Positions 1-8,761 are shown, counted from the stretch's first letter. The stretch is DNA of 64,000 nt from Planosporangium flavigriseum (GCF_011947225.1 NZ_JAATVW010000013.1:108344-172343), one strand, 5' to 3'. The notes: a model not told the origin generated them from the sequence alone. Numbers and translations: made by a program.

Positions 1-1940
1 GCCAACGGCTGGTGGTTCTCGGCCGCGCAGATCAGCAGGTAATTGCCTCCGCTGGGCAGCTCGAGGCGGTAGCTGCCGTCGGCCTTGCTGACCTCGCGCG
101 CGACCTGATGGCCGGGGTAGTCCGTGACCGTCATCAGCGCCCCGGCGACCGGGCGCCGGTCCAGCCCTTCGACCCGTCCGGTGACGACGGTGCCACTGGT
201 ACGGGCGGGTTCGGCCACCGGCTCCGGTTCGACGGCGGCCGGCGCCGGCTCCGCGGACGCCGGCTCCGGCTCGGCTACGGCCGTCTGTGCCAGGTCCACG
301 CTGGAGCGCAGGTTGATACGCGGCAGCGCCAGGGCGGCGAGGATGCCGACGAGACCGATGATCGCGGAGATCAGGAAGATGTGCGCGGTGGCGTCGCCGT
401 AGACGGCCCGGATGATCGTCACGATCGGCTGCGGCAGGGCGTGCAGGTCCAGCGTGCTGGTCTTCGCGCCGGCCCCGCCCGCGGGGATGTGGATGCCAGC
501 CTCGGCCATCCGCTTCGGGATGTCGGAGGCGACCCGGTCGGCCAGCACGGCACCGAGCACCGACACACCGATGGTGCCGCCCAGTGACCGGAAGAACGTG
601 ACGGTGCCGCTGGCGGCGCCGAGGTCGCGCAGGGCGACGGTGTTCTGCACGGCCAGGACCAGGTTCTGCATGGTCATGCCGACGCCGATGCCGACCAGTG
701 CCATGCCGGCCCCGACGTAGACCAGCTTGGTCTGGTGGTCGATCCGGGACAGCGCGACGAAGCCGCCCACCAGGATGATCGTGCCGGCGACGATGTACGG
801 CTTGATCTTGCCACTCTTGGTGATCAACAGGCCGGCGATCGTGGAGGCGACCAGCACGCCGCCCATCATCGGGGTGGTCAGCAGGCCGGCCTTGGTCGGG
901 CCGTAGCCCCGGCCGATCTGGAAGTACTGGCCCAGGAAGACGGAGCCGCCGAACATGGCCATGCCGACCGCCACGCTGGCCAGGATGGCCAGGGCCGGGG
1001 TGCGCTGCACCACGATGCGCAGCGGCACGATCGGCTCCTTGACCTTTGCCTCCACGAGCACGGCGAGCGCGAGCAGCACGACGCCGCCGCCGACCATCGC
1101 CGCGGTCTGCCAGGACAGCCAGGCGAAGTTGTGGTGCACGAAGGTGACCCAGATCAGCAGCACACTCACACCGGCCGCGATCAGCGCGGCGCCGACGTAG
1201 TCGATCTGCGCGCCCTCGCGGCGGACCGTCTTGAGGTGCAGGGTCTTCTGCAGCAGGACCAGCGCGATGAGGGCAAACGGCACGCCGACGTAGAAGCACC
1301 ACCGCCAACCCAGCCAGGACGTGTCGACGATGACGCCGCCCAGCAGCGGGCCTCCCACCGTGGCGACGGCCATGACCGCGCCGAGGTAGCCGTTGTAGCG
1401 GCCGCGCTCCCGCGGCGGGATCATCGCGGCGATCACCACCTGGACCAGCGCCTGCAGACCGCCCATGCCCAGGCCCTGGAACGCGCGGGCGGCGATGAGC
1501 TGCGGGGTGTTCTGCACGATCCCGCACAGCACCGAACCCAGGATGTAGATGACGATGGCGACCTGGACAAGAGCCTTCTTGCTGAACAGGTCGGCCAACT
1601 TGCCCCAGATCGGGGTCGCGGCGGTCGCGGTCAGCAGAGCTGCGGTGACCACCCAGGTGTACTGGCTCTGGGTGCCGCCGAGCGCGCCGATGATCTGCGG
1701 CAGCGCGGTCGACACCACGGTGATGCTGATCATCGAGACGAACAGGACGAGCAGCAGGCCACTGAGGGCCTCCATGATTTCGCGGTGGCTCATCGCCTCG
1801 CCGGCTGCGGGTGGTGCGGTCGCGGCTGCGGGTGGTGCGGTCGCGGCTGCGGGTGGTGCGGTCGCGGCTGCGGGTGGTGCGGTCGCGGCTGCGGGTGGTG
1901 CGGTCGCGGCTGCGGGTGGTGGGGTGGTCGCTGCGCTCAC
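1..1940 (-). CDS. DHA2-family MFS drug exporter with C-terminal carboxypeptidase-regulatory-like domain (partial)
   Basis: Proton-driven efflux pump of the 14-helix EmrB/QacA (DHA2) branch of the major facilitator superfamily, acting in the cell membrane; the 3' end lies beyond the left edge. The membrane domain begins at MSHREIMEALSGLLLVLF (ATG at 1793). Family loops are visible: GKLADLFSKK after helix 2, RAFQGLGMGG, and a motif C of the form GGPLLGG. After the last helix (near position 310) there is a Glu/Pro/Ala linker, then a beta-sandwich-type domain over about 1-205 containing DGSYRLELPSGGNYLL, typical of carboxypeptidase-regulatory-like domains. The GTG at 1940 overlaps the MarR stop as GTGA, which argues for translational coupling and for an N-terminal tail made of AATAPPA repeats; the alternative start is the ATG at 1793. 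The likely role, export of a toxic compound sensed by the MarR protein, is inferred. Confidence 0.85.
   Translation of the reverse strand, partial: MSAATTPPPAAATAPPAAATAPPAAATAPPAAATAPPAAATAPPAAGEAMSHREIMEALSGLLLVLFVSMISITVVSTALPQIIGALGGTQSQYTWVVTAALLTATAATPIWGKLADLFSKKALVQVAIVIYILGSVLCGIVQNTPQLIAARAFQGLGMGGLQALVQVVIAAMIPPRERGRYNGYLGAVMAVATVGGPLLGGVIVDTSWLGWRWCFYVGVPFALIALVLLQKTLHLKTVRREGAQIDYVGAALIAAGVSVLLIWVTFVHHNFAWLSWQTAAMVGGGVVLLALAVLVEAKVKEPIVPLRIVVQRTPALAILASVAVGMAMFGGSVFLGQYFQIGRGYGPTKAGLLTTPMMGGVLVASTIAGLLITKSGKIKPYIVAGTIILVGGFVALSRIDHQTKLVYVGAGMALVGIGVGMTMQNLVLAVQNTVALRDLGAASGTVTFFRSLGGTIGVSVLGAVLADRVASDIPKRMAEAGIHIPAGGAGAKTSTLDLHALPQPIVTIIRAVYGDATAHIFLISAIIGLVGILAALALPRINLRSSVDLAQTAVAEPEPASAEPAPAAVEPEPVAEPARTSGTVVTGRVEGLDRRPVAGALMTVTDYPGHQVAREVSKADGSYRLELPSGGNYLLICAAENHQPL
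1804..1920. repeat. 21-bp tandem repeat, about 5.6 copies
   Basis: Identical 21-bp units (starting gctgcgggtggtgcggtcgc) repeat five times, with a partial sixth copy. On the minus strand they encode AATAPPA heptapeptides at the N terminus of the exporter. The unit is a multiple of three, so copy-number change keeps the frame. Confidence 0.95.
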
Positions 1941-2503
1941 AGCGCTGCCTCCAGCAAGGGTGTCTCGGGTTCGGATGGATCGGCGGGTCTCGGAGGATCG
2001 GCGGGTCTCGGAGGATCGGCGGGTGTCTGAGGAACGACGCCGGCGGGTGGCGCGGCCGCCCGGTCAAGGGCGGCCGTCAGGTCATCGACGAACCGGCTAA
2101 GCGCGGCGGCGAACCCGTCGACCTCCGTGGCGGTCCAGCCGCGCAGGGCTTCGCGCAGGAACTCGTCCTGCCGGCGCTCGACGCCGGTCAGGGCGGCGCG
2201 GCCGGCGCCGGTCAGGGTGAGGATGCAGGCCCGCCCGTCGTCGGGGTCCGGCCTGCGTTGCACGAGGCCGCGCGCCGCCAGCGCGGCGACGGCCCGGCTG
2301 ATCGTGGAGGCGTCGAGCGCGCACGTCGCTGCCAACTCCTTGGGGTGGCAGCCGCCGTCCTCCCCCGCAGACCCGATCGCCGCCAGGATGCCGATCATGC
2401 CCGGCTGCACCTGCGTGTCCTGGATGGTCATTTGCTGGCGGGCGACCCGCACGGCCCTGATGAGGGCGCGCAGCCGATCGTCCAACCGGGGTTCGGGATC
2501 CAT
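1937..2503 (-). CDS. MarR-family transcriptional regulator
   Basis: Winged-helix repressor of the MarR family, about 188 residues from the ATG at 2503 (MDPEPRLDDRLRAL). It contains the expected order: N-terminal helix, VQPGMIGILAAIG, recognition region HPKELAATCALDASTISRAV, and the wing RRPDPDDGRACILTLT. The C-terminal tail is three PADPPR-type hexapeptides. The ORF is open upstream to an ATG at 2560 and a TTG at 2569, but MarR homology begins only after 2503. Its stop overlaps the start of the DHA2 exporter by 4 bp, so the pair is an operon, and the usual logic is a ligand-responsive repressor of its own exporter. It is divergent from the TetR gene. Confidence 0.88.
   Translation of the reverse strand: MDPEPRLDDRLRALIRAVRVARQQMTIQDTQVQPGMIGILAAIGSAGEDGGCHPKELAATCALDASTISRAVAALAARGLVQRRPDPDDGRACILTLTGAGRAALTGVERRQDEFLREALRGWTATEVDGFAAALSRFVDDLTAALDRAAAPPAGVVPQTPADPPRPADPPRPADPSEPETPLLEAAL
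1977..2030. repeat. 18-bp tandem repeat, 3 copies
   Basis: Three near-identical 18-bp units (ggatcggcgggtctcgga) encode the PADPPR repeats at the C terminus of the MarR regulator. The third unit has diverged at two positions. Confidence 0.9.
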
Positions 2504-2565
2504 CTCGCCGTCTTCTCGTCTCGTGGCCGGCCTAACTGCTTGGCTCACACAACGAACCATACATG

Positions 2566-2614
2566 CCAATGAGAATTTTTTCCCATTGGGTAACGCTTCT
2601 CACTGAGATAGCAT
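2566..2614. promoter_or_regulatory. Divergent promoter/operator region between marR-type and tetR-type genes
   Basis: This AT-rich gap holds two nested inverted repeats: CCAATG (2566-2571)/CATTGG (2584-2589), and TGAGAA (2570-2575)/TTCTCA (2597-2602). A possible sigma-70-like promoter for the TetR gene is TTGGGT at 2586-2591, then 17 bp, then TAGCAT at 2609-2614, which would leave a very short leader before the GTG at 2622. Which regulator binds which dyad is not known. Confidence 0.45.
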
Positions 2615-2621
2615 CACCCTG

Positions 2622-3263
2622 GTGAACAGCAGTCTGGGCCTCCGTGAACGCAAGAAGGTCGCCACCCGCCAGGCCCTCCATGAGGCCGCGGTGCGGCTGG
2701 CGGTCGAGCGAGGTCTGGACAACGTCACCGTCGAGGCCATCGCCGACGCCGTCGACGTCTCCCGCCGCACGTTCTCCAATTACTTCGAGGGCAAGGACGA
2801 CGCCGTGCTCTACGGGTACGAGCAGCGCCTGCGGACGCTGCTCGACCTCCTGCGGGCCCGGCCGGCCGAGGAGTCCTCGTGGACGGCGCTACGGCAGGCC
2901 TTCCACGGCCTCCACCCCCAGCTCAGCGAGCCGGATTCGCAGTGGGTGGCGGAGATCCAGCTCATGCGCCAGCACCCGTCGCTGCGGGAACGCCAACTGG
3001 CGACGCTTGCCCGGTTCGAGCGCGAACTTACCGGAGCCATCGCCGAACGGCTGGGCGGCCAGCCGACAGAGTCGGTCAGCGGCCAGCCGACAGAGTCGGC
3101 CAGCGAGCAGCCGGCGGATCCGCTGCGGACCCGTGTGATGGCCGCGACCTTCCTGACCGGTGTCCGCCTCGCCACCCAGCTCTGGCTCGAAGATCCACAG
3201 GCCAGGTCGCTCCTCGCCGTCGCCGACCGGGTCTTCGACCAGATCAGCGCACAGTTCCGGTAG
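2622..3263 (+). CDS. TetR-family transcriptional regulator
   Basis: TetR-type DNA-binding regulator of 213 residues. The N-terminal domain is canonical: RERKKVATRQALHEAAVRLA, then VTVEAIADAVDVSRRTFSNY followed by FEGKDDAV. The C-terminal ligand domain is alpha-helical and contains an inserted repeat (GQPTESxS twice, from 3057). The GTG start at 2622 is 7 bp after a possible -10 box, so the message may be nearly leaderless. It is transcribed away from the MarR/exporter pair and shares its control region; cross-regulation is inferred. The 3' end overlaps the remnant EAL frame on the other strand by 20 bp. Confidence 0.9.
   Translation: MNSSLGLRERKKVATRQALHEAAVRLAVERGLDNVTVEAIADAVDVSRRTFSNYFEGKDDAVLYGYEQRLRTLLDLLRARPAEESSWTALRQAFHGLHPQLSEPDSQWVAEIQLMRQHPSLRERQLATLARFERELTGAIAERLGGQPTESVSGQPTESASEQPADPLRTRVMAATFLTGVRLATQLWLEDPQARSLLAVADRVFDQISAQFR
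3057..3104. repeat. 24-bp direct repeat, 2 copies, in the TetR gene
   Basis: Two adjacent 24-bp units differ at one base and encode GQPTESVS and GQPTESAS. A partial third unit follows (EQPAD). Confidence 0.9.
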
Positions 3264-3549
3264 GCGCGGCCGTCGGCAGGGCCAGCTGCTCGGGCGGCAC
3301 GGGCCGGCCGAAGTGGTAGCCCTGCAGCAGATGGAGACCCAGGTCGCGGAGCCTTTCGGCGGTGGCCGCGTCCTCGATACCTTCGCCGACGACGGTGCGG
3401 TCGAGACTACGGGCGTTCGTGGCGACAGCGGTGACGATGACGACGTGGGCCGGTGATTCGTCCATGCGCACGATGAAGCTGCGGTCGACCTTCAGCTCGT
3501 CGATCGGCAGTTCGGTGATCAGGGCGAGGGACGCGTAGCCGGACGTCGT
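3244..3549 (-). pseudogene. Remnant of an EAL-domain (c-di-GMP phosphodiesterase-type) gene
   Basis: The minus-strand frame reads like the last third of an EAL domain: SGYASLALITELPIDELKVD, then DRSFIV, then VVGEGIEDAATAERLRDLGL followed by HLLQGYHFGRPVPPEQL. The upstream part of the domain, including the EAL signature itself, is missing; homology stops near 3549, just short of the alcohol dehydrogenase stop at 3591. No start codon with a ribosome site precedes it. I read it as a 5'-deleted relic that cannot be an active enzyme. Confidence 0.75.
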
Positions 3550-3590
3550 GATCTTCTCGTTCCTGGTCCTGACGTGGAGCGCCGGAACGA

Positions 3591-4640
3591 TCAGGGGCGC
3601 AGCAGCGTCTTGATCGCCCGGCGCTCGTCCATCGCCGCGTACGCCTCCGCGACCTGGTCCAGCGGCAGTTCGACGTCGAAGACCCGGCCCGGGTCGATCG
3701 CACCCTTGAGCACGTCGTCGAGCAGTTCAGGCAGGTACGCGCGCACCGGCGCCACGCCTCCCGCGACGTTGACGTTCGTGCCGAACATCTTCTGGATCGG
3801 CAGTTCCGGGCCGCCGGCTGGCACACCGACGTAGCCGACGAAGCCGCCCGGCCGGGTCGAGTCCAGCGCCTGCGCCATCGACTCCTTGGTGCCGACGCAC
3901 TCCAGCACCGCGTCCGCGCCGATGCCACCGAGCAGGTCCTTGACCGCCGCGACGCCCTCGCCGCCGCGCTCGGCGACGATGTCGGTCGCGCCGAACTCAC
4001 GCGCCACGGCCTGCCGGTCCGCGTGGCGCGACATGGCGATGATGCGTTCGGCGCCGAGCCGACGGGCGGCCAGCACGGCGCACAGGCCGACGGCACCGTC
4101 CCCGACGACCACGACCGTGCTCCCGGTCGTGACGCCGGCCGAGACGGCGGCGTGGTGGCCGGTGCCCATCACGTCGGACAGGGTCAGCAGGCTCGGTACG
4201 AGCGCCGCGTCCGGCTGCTCCGGCGTGGCCACCAGAGTTCCGTCGGCCAGCGGTACGCGTACGTACTCCCCCTGCCCGGCGTCCACCCGCACCCCGTGCC
4301 GGTCCGTCGAACCCCACCACTCCAACTGCTCGCAGGAGGTGTTGATGCCGTTCCGGCAGTGCCGGCAGGTGTTGTCGCTGACGACGAACGGCGCGATCAC
4401 GAAGTCCCCGGGAGAGACGGTTCGGACGTCGGACCCGACCTCCTCGACGACGCCCACGAACTCGTGCCCGATCGGGCTCGGTTCGGTGACCGGCCGCACC
4501 CCGCGGTACGGCCACAGATCCGACCCGCAGACGCAGGACGCCACGACCCGGACCACGGCGTCGGTCGGGAACCGGATCGCGGGATCGGGCACCTCCTCAA
4601 GCCGGATGTCGCGAGTGCCATAGATCAAAGTCGCGCGCAT
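3591..4640 (-). CDS. Zinc-dependent alcohol dehydrogenase (MDR family)
   Basis: Medium-chain dehydrogenase/reductase of 349 residues. The start is the ATG at 4640 (MRATLIYGTRDIRL), preceded by a GGAGAC site. The catalytic domain shows CGSDLWPYRG and GHEFVGVVEEVG (active-site zinc ligands), and a structural-zinc loop CRHCRNGINTSC. The nucleotide-binding domain begins VVVVGDGAVGLCAVLAARRL. It resembles the alcohol/threonine dehydrogenase-like oxidoreductases common in actinomycetes, which oxidise a secondary alcohol with NAD(P). The substrate cannot be told from sequence. It stands alone; the upstream 200 bp separate it from the divergent DUF2267 gene. Confidence 0.88.
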   Translation of the reverse strand: MRATLIYGTRDIRLEEVPDPAIRFPTDAVVRVVASCVCGSDLWPYRGVRPVTEPSPIGHEFVGVVEEVGSDVRTVSPGDFVIAPFVVSDNTCRHCRNGINTSCEQLEWWGSTDRHGVRVDAGQGEYVRVPLADGTLVATPEQPDAALVPSLLTLSDVMGTGHHAAVSAGVTTGSTVVVVGDGAVGLCAVLAARRLGAERIIAMSRHADRQAVAREFGATDIVAERGGEGVAAVKDLLGGIGADAVLECVGTKESMAQALDSTRPGGFVGYVGVPAGGPELPIQKMFGTNVNVAGGVAPVRAYLPELLDDVLKGAIDPGRVFDVELPLDQVAEAYAAMDERRAIKTLLRP

Positions 4641-4847
4641 TTTCGAGTCTCCTATCAGCCACGCCACCGGATCGGCATCGGGCGCCCCCAGCCAGTCAAC
4701 ACCGCGCACCTCGGGATCATGTACCCAGGGTCCGGGCCGCTACGCGAAGTCCTCCGCGGGTGGGGTCGGCCGCGGCGGGGAGCCTACGTTGGAACCGAGG
4801 GCACCGCACGAGGAGAACGCCCTGCCGGAGAACAGGGAGGACCGGCA

Positions 4848-5663
4848 ATGGACTACCAGGGGTTCATCGAGACCGTGGCGCGGTTGGCCGGCATACCGCT
4901 TGAGCAGGCGGGACCCGTCTCCTGCCTCACGCTGCACACACTGGCGCAGCGGATCTCAACGGGTGAGCTGGAGGACCTCGCCCCGCACCTGCCGCCGGAA
5001 CTGCGGCAGTGCATTGAACGCGAAGGCCCGGTCGCCACCTTCGACGCCGACGAGTTTCTGCGCCGCCTTGAAGAACACACGCACACGGACCGGCGGATCG
5101 CGGAAGGGGTGGGGGTCGCCGTGCTCGCCGCGCTGTGGACGACCGTAGGCCCCAAGGAGTTCCACGATCTGTGCTCGCAGCTCACCAAGGACTTCGGACC
5201 GCTGGTCGAGGCCGCCGAACTCCACGCGCCGCCCCGGCCTGGACCGGAGGGCGACCCCCGGTTCGGCCGGCCGATGTCGTACGACGAGTTCGTCCGCCAG
5301 GTGGCCGTGCGCGCCGCCACCGATCTGGAAACAGCCCGCAAGGCGACCGAAGCGGTACTGGAGACGCTGGCCATGCGCGTCACGGCGGGTCAGATCAACG
5401 ACCTGCGGCCCCGCCTGCCCCGCGAACTGCATCCCGCCCTCGATCGGGGCATGACGCGCAGCCACGGGCAGGCGCTGCCGCTCACGCTCGAGGAGTTCGT
5501 CCGGGAGGTCACTGCGCGCGAAGGAATCTCGACGACGAAGGACGGGCTCAAACACGCCCAAGCCGTACTGGCGGTGCTGCGCGAAGCGGTCGGCGAGAAG
5601 GAGTTCCAGGACACCAACGCCCAACTCCCGGACGAGTACCGCGTCCTGGTGGCGGCGCGATAG
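4848..5663 (+). CDS. Tandem DUF2267 protein
   Basis: A 271-residue soluble protein with two DUF2267 units. Unit 1 covers about residues 1-125 (MDYQGFIETVARLAGIPLEQ ... LEDLAPHLPPELRQ). Unit 2 covers about 145-271 (MSYDEFVRQVAVRAATDLET ... INDLRPRLPRELHPAL). Within each unit the half-repeat (start of a helix pair, then LxxLAxRhs/tG, then DLxxxLPxEL) appears twice. The start at 4848 follows a strong GGGAGG site. The function of DUF2267 is not established. It converges with deoA, with 12 bp between the stops. Confidence 0.85.
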   Translation: MDYQGFIETVARLAGIPLEQAGPVSCLTLHTLAQRISTGELEDLAPHLPPELRQCIEREGPVATFDADEFLRRLEEHTHTDRRIAEGVGVAVLAALWTTVGPKEFHDLCSQLTKDFGPLVEAAELHAPPRPGPEGDPRFGRPMSYDEFVRQVAVRAATDLETARKATEAVLETLAMRVTAGQINDLRPRLPRELHPALDRGMTRSHGQALPLTLEEFVREVTAREGISTTKDGLKHAQAVLAVLREAVGEKEFQDTNAQLPDEYRVLVAAR

Positions 5664-5675
5664 GCGCGGTAGTGC

Positions 5676-6971
5676 CTATCGCGCGATCCGGTCGATGATC
5701 AGCGGCGGCGGCAGGTCCGGACGCGACGCGTGCGGGGCGATGGAGAACGCCCCGTCGAGCGCGGAGATCGCGCGCTCGAACTTCTCCGGGCTGTCGGTGT
5801 GCAGCGTGAGCAGGCGCTGCCCGGCGCGTACCTCCTCGCCCGGCTTGGCGTGGATCTCCACACCCGCGCCGGCCTGCACCGGGTCCTCCTTGCGGGCCCG
5901 GCCGGCGCCCAGCCGCCAGGCCGCGACGCCGACGGCGAAGGCGTCCAGCGAGACGAGCACCCCGTCGGCCGTCGCCAGCACATCATGGTTCTCCCGCGCC
6001 ACCGGCAGCGCCGCGTCCGGGTCGCCGCCCTGGGCGGCGATCATCCGGCGCCACACGTCCATCGCGGACCCGTCGCGCAGCTTGTCCGCCGGATCGACCG
6101 CCGGCCGGCCCGCGGCGGCGAGCATCTCCCGCGCCAGCGCGAGGGTCAGCTCGACGACGTCCGCCGGGCCGCCGCCGGCCAGCACCTCGACCGACTCCCG
6201 CACCTCCAGCGCGTTGCCCGCGGTACGCCCCAGCGGCGTGCTCATGTCCGTCAGCAGCGCCACGGTCGTCACCCCGGCGTCGGTGCCCAGGTCCACCATC
6301 GTGCGGGCCAGTTCCCGGGCGTCGTCCACGGTCTTCATGAACGCCCCGGACCCGACCTTCACGTCGAGCACCAGGGCGCCCGTACCCTCGGCGATCTTCT
6401 TGCTCATGATCGAACTGGCGATCAGCGGGATGGCCTCCACCGTCCCCGTCACGTCGCGCAGCGCGTATAACTTCTTGTCCGCCGGCGCCAGGCCCTCCCC
6501 CGCCGCACAGACCACCGCACCCACGTCCGCGAGCTGCTTGAGCATCTCCTCGTTCGAAAGCCCGGCCCGCCAGCCCGGGATCGACTCCAGCTTGTCCAGC
6601 GTTCCGCCGGTGTGGCCCAGGCCCCGACCGGACAGCTGCGGCACGGCCACTCCGCACGCGGCGACCAGCGGCGCCAACGGCAACGTGATCTTGTCTCCCA
6701 CCCCGCCGGTGGAGTGCTTGTCCGCCGTCGGCCACGACAGCGACGAGAAGTCCATCCGCTCGCCCGAGGCGATCATCGCCCGCGTCCACCGCGCGATCTC
6801 GCGCCGGTTCATCCCGTTGAGCAGGATCGCCATGGCCAACGCCGACATCTGCTCATCGGCGACCGACCCCCGCGTGTACGCGTCGATCACCCAGTCGATC
6901 TGGGAATCCGATAACTCGCGCCGGTCCCGCTTGGCCCGGATGACGTCGACGGCGTCGTGCGCCTCGTTCAC
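5676..6971 (-). CDS. deoA: Thymidine (pyrimidine-nucleoside) phosphorylase
   Basis: Nucleoside salvage enzyme that splits thymidine with phosphate to thymine and 2-deoxyribose-1-phosphate; cytosolic, homodimeric in the family. Its 431 residues match the usual length. The family signature is at SGRGLGHTGGTLDKLESIPG, the phosphate-binding loop at ADKHSTGGVGDK, and the C-terminal domain ends near DSPEKFERAISALDGAFSIA. The GTG start at 6971 has GGAG eight bases upstream. It lies downstream of the antiporter on the same strand, separated by about 110 bp. Confidence 0.95.
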   Translation of the reverse strand: MNEAHDAVDVIRAKRDRRELSDSQIDWVIDAYTRGSVADEQMSALAMAILLNGMNRREIARWTRAMIASGERMDFSSLSWPTADKHSTGGVGDKITLPLAPLVAACGVAVPQLSGRGLGHTGGTLDKLESIPGWRAGLSNEEMLKQLADVGAVVCAAGEGLAPADKKLYALRDVTGTVEAIPLIASSIMSKKIAEGTGALVLDVKVGSGAFMKTVDDARELARTMVDLGTDAGVTTVALLTDMSTPLGRTAGNALEVRESVEVLAGGGPADVVELTLALAREMLAAAGRPAVDPADKLRDGSAMDVWRRMIAAQGGDPDAALPVARENHDVLATADGVLVSLDAFAVGVAAWRLGAGRARKEDPVQAGAGVEIHAKPGEEVRAGQRLLTLHTDSPEKFERAISALDGAFSIAPHASRPDLPPPLIIDRIAR

Positions 6972-7084
6972 GCGTGCTCCTTCAGGTCGGATAGCCCGAA
7001 GGGGCCGGGCAACGTGATCAACTTCTGCTGGCCAGCAGGCTAGGCAACGCCATCCTGCATGTCCAGGTAGATCCGCTCCATCGG

Positions 7085-8671
7085 TTATTCGGGGAGGTCT
7101 CGGCGCGAAAGCCGGATCTCTTCGGCGTCGAGTTGCGCCTGGATCTGCCGCAGCGCAGTGTCGTCGATGCGCTGCTCGTCGCGCAGTCGGACGACGGTCT
7201 GCCGCTTGCGATTGAGCAGCCCCAGGCGCAGGGACCGGAAGTCGGCCTCGGCGCAGCGGCCCGGATTGGGGTCTTTCTCGTCACCGTGCGCACGCAGCAC
7301 CCTCAGGTGTTTCTCGTACTCGGTGCGCATCCGGTCCACGACGCGCCGGTCGATGCCGCGGTCAGCCGCGATCTTGTCCATCGCAGCGAGCGCTTCTTCG
7401 GTGGCGACGGTCTCGGCCAGATGGCGCTCATCCTCGAGGGTGGTGTCGGCCACCGCTCGGGTCCGGCGTACCACCAGCGGCAATACCGATCCCTGCAGCA
7501 GGAGGGTGACCACGATGACTCCGGCCGTCACAAAGATGATCGTGTCTCGGAACGGGAACGGCGCGCCGGAGTGCAACCGCTCGGGTATGGCCAGGGCGGC
7601 GGCCAGGGACACCGCGCCACGGAAGCCCGCCATGGAGCCGATCACCCAGTCGCTGGCGTAGATCTCGCGTGTGGGCCGCCCGGTGAGCCGGTCCAGCCAG
7701 CGCTGGAGGTGTCCCGCGGCGAGCAGGCACGCGAATCGAACACCGAGGATCACCGCCGACACGACGGCGACCCCGGCGACGGCGCTGCGCAGGCGGGTGC
7801 TCAACAGGTCCCGCACCACGGTCGGCAGTTGCAGCCCCACCAGAACGAACAGCGCGGCGTTGAGCGCGAAGGTCGACAGGCTCCAGAACGCGAACGACTG
7901 CGTCCGGGTGTCGGCGCGAACGACCCGGGGACCGACCTGGCTCAGGGCGAGTCCGCAGACGACGACGGCGAGCACCCCGGAGGCGTGGATCAGTTCGGCC
8001 AGCAGAAAGGCCGTGAACGGGGTCATCAGGCTGACGGTGTTCTCCAGCAGTGGTGCGTCGAGCAGGCGGCGCACCCGCACCGACAGCCAGGCGGTGACCA
8101 GGCCGGCTGCCGCGCCTCCCGCGTACGAGAGCAGGAACAGCCCCAGGATGTGAGCAGGTTGCGGTCGCTGCTGGCCGACGGCGATCTCGACTGCGAGGCT
8201 GTAGATGACCAACGCGGTGCCGTCGTTGATCAGACTCTCTGCACGCAGGATGTGCACCAGCCGCCGGGGCAGATTCCGGGCGAGCGCGGCCATGGCGGCG
8301 GCGTCCGTGGGTGCTATCGCGCCGCCGAGCACCCAGGCCGACGTCCACGGCATGCCCAGGGCGTGGGCGACCGCCGCCACGGCGGCGGCGGTGGCGATGA
8401 CCAGGCCGACGGTGACCACCGCGACGAGGACCAGGTTGCTGCGGATCTCGCGTAGCGACGTGCTCAGGCTCTCCCAGTACAGCAGCGCCGGCAGGAAGAG
8501 CAGAAGCACCACCACCGGCGGCAGGCGGATCGCACCGAGCATTGGCATGAAGCCCAGCAGCACGCCTATCAGCAGCAGGAACACCGGGGCGGGAATGCCG
8601 TAGCGGTGTGCAGCCATGCTGCCCAGCAGCACCGCGATCCCGAGAACGACGACGAGTTCGAGACCGAGCAC
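7085..8671 (-). CDS. Na+/H+ antiporter, CPA1 family
   Basis: Cation:proton antiporter of 528 residues, with about 12 membrane helices in the first 400 and a soluble, charged tail of some 120 residues (MDKIAADRGIDRRVVDRMRT onward), as in NhaP/NHE-like CPA1 proteins. The ion-binding region appears as GGAIAPTDAAAMAALARN and RAESLINDGTALVIYSLA, which carry the conserved Asp and Asn-Asp residues of the family. The GTG start at 8671 follows GGGGGAA. The role is export of Na+ or K+ for pH and salt homeostasis; which ion is unknown. Confidence 0.92.
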   Translation of the reverse strand: MLGLELVVVLGIAVLLGSMAAHRYGIPAPVFLLLIGVLLGFMPMLGAIRLPPVVVLLLFLPALLYWESLSTSLREIRSNLVLVAVVTVGLVIATAAAVAAVAHALGMPWTSAWVLGGAIAPTDAAAMAALARNLPRRLVHILRAESLINDGTALVIYSLAVEIAVGQQRPQPAHILGLFLLSYAGGAAAGLVTAWLSVRVRRLLDAPLLENTVSLMTPFTAFLLAELIHASGVLAVVVCGLALSQVGPRVVRADTRTQSFAFWSLSTFALNAALFVLVGLQLPTVVRDLLSTRLRSAVAGVAVVSAVILGVRFACLLAAGHLQRWLDRLTGRPTREIYASDWVIGSMAGFRGAVSLAAALAIPERLHSGAPFPFRDTIIFVTAGVIVVTLLLQGSVLPLVVRRTRAVADTTLEDERHLAETVATEEALAAMDKIAADRGIDRRVVDRMRTEYEKHLRVLRAHGDEKDPNPGRCAEADFRSLRLGLLNRKRQTVVRLRDEQRIDDTALRQIQAQLDAEEIRLSRRDLPE

Positions 8672-8724
8672 ACCGTTCCCCCGAAAGCACAGCCGGAGGA
8701 CGGAGCCGGCACTTGCCGATCTCC

Positions 8725-8761
8725 CCCGGCGAATTCCGGGTCATACCCGGAATTCGCCGGG
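8725..8761 (-). terminator. Perfect 17-bp hairpin, probable terminator
   Basis: Arms cccggcgaattccgggt (8725-8741) and acccggaattcgccggg (8745-8761) enclose a 3-nt loop. It sits 33 bp past the stop of the MEDS-HATPase gene and 54 bp before the antiporter start. There is no T run on the minus strand, as is common for actinomycete terminators, so its role as a terminator is inferred. Confidence 0.6.

Noticed and set aside
1804..1920. CRISPR array or regulatory iterons
   Set aside because: The 21-bp units are contiguous without spacers and are in frame within the exporter gene, so they are a coding tandem repeat.
12..2030. Long plus-strand frames opposite the first DHA2 exporter
   Set aside because: The minus strand encodes a clear membrane transporter; the plus-strand frames have low-complexity products typical of antisense frames in GC-rich DNA.
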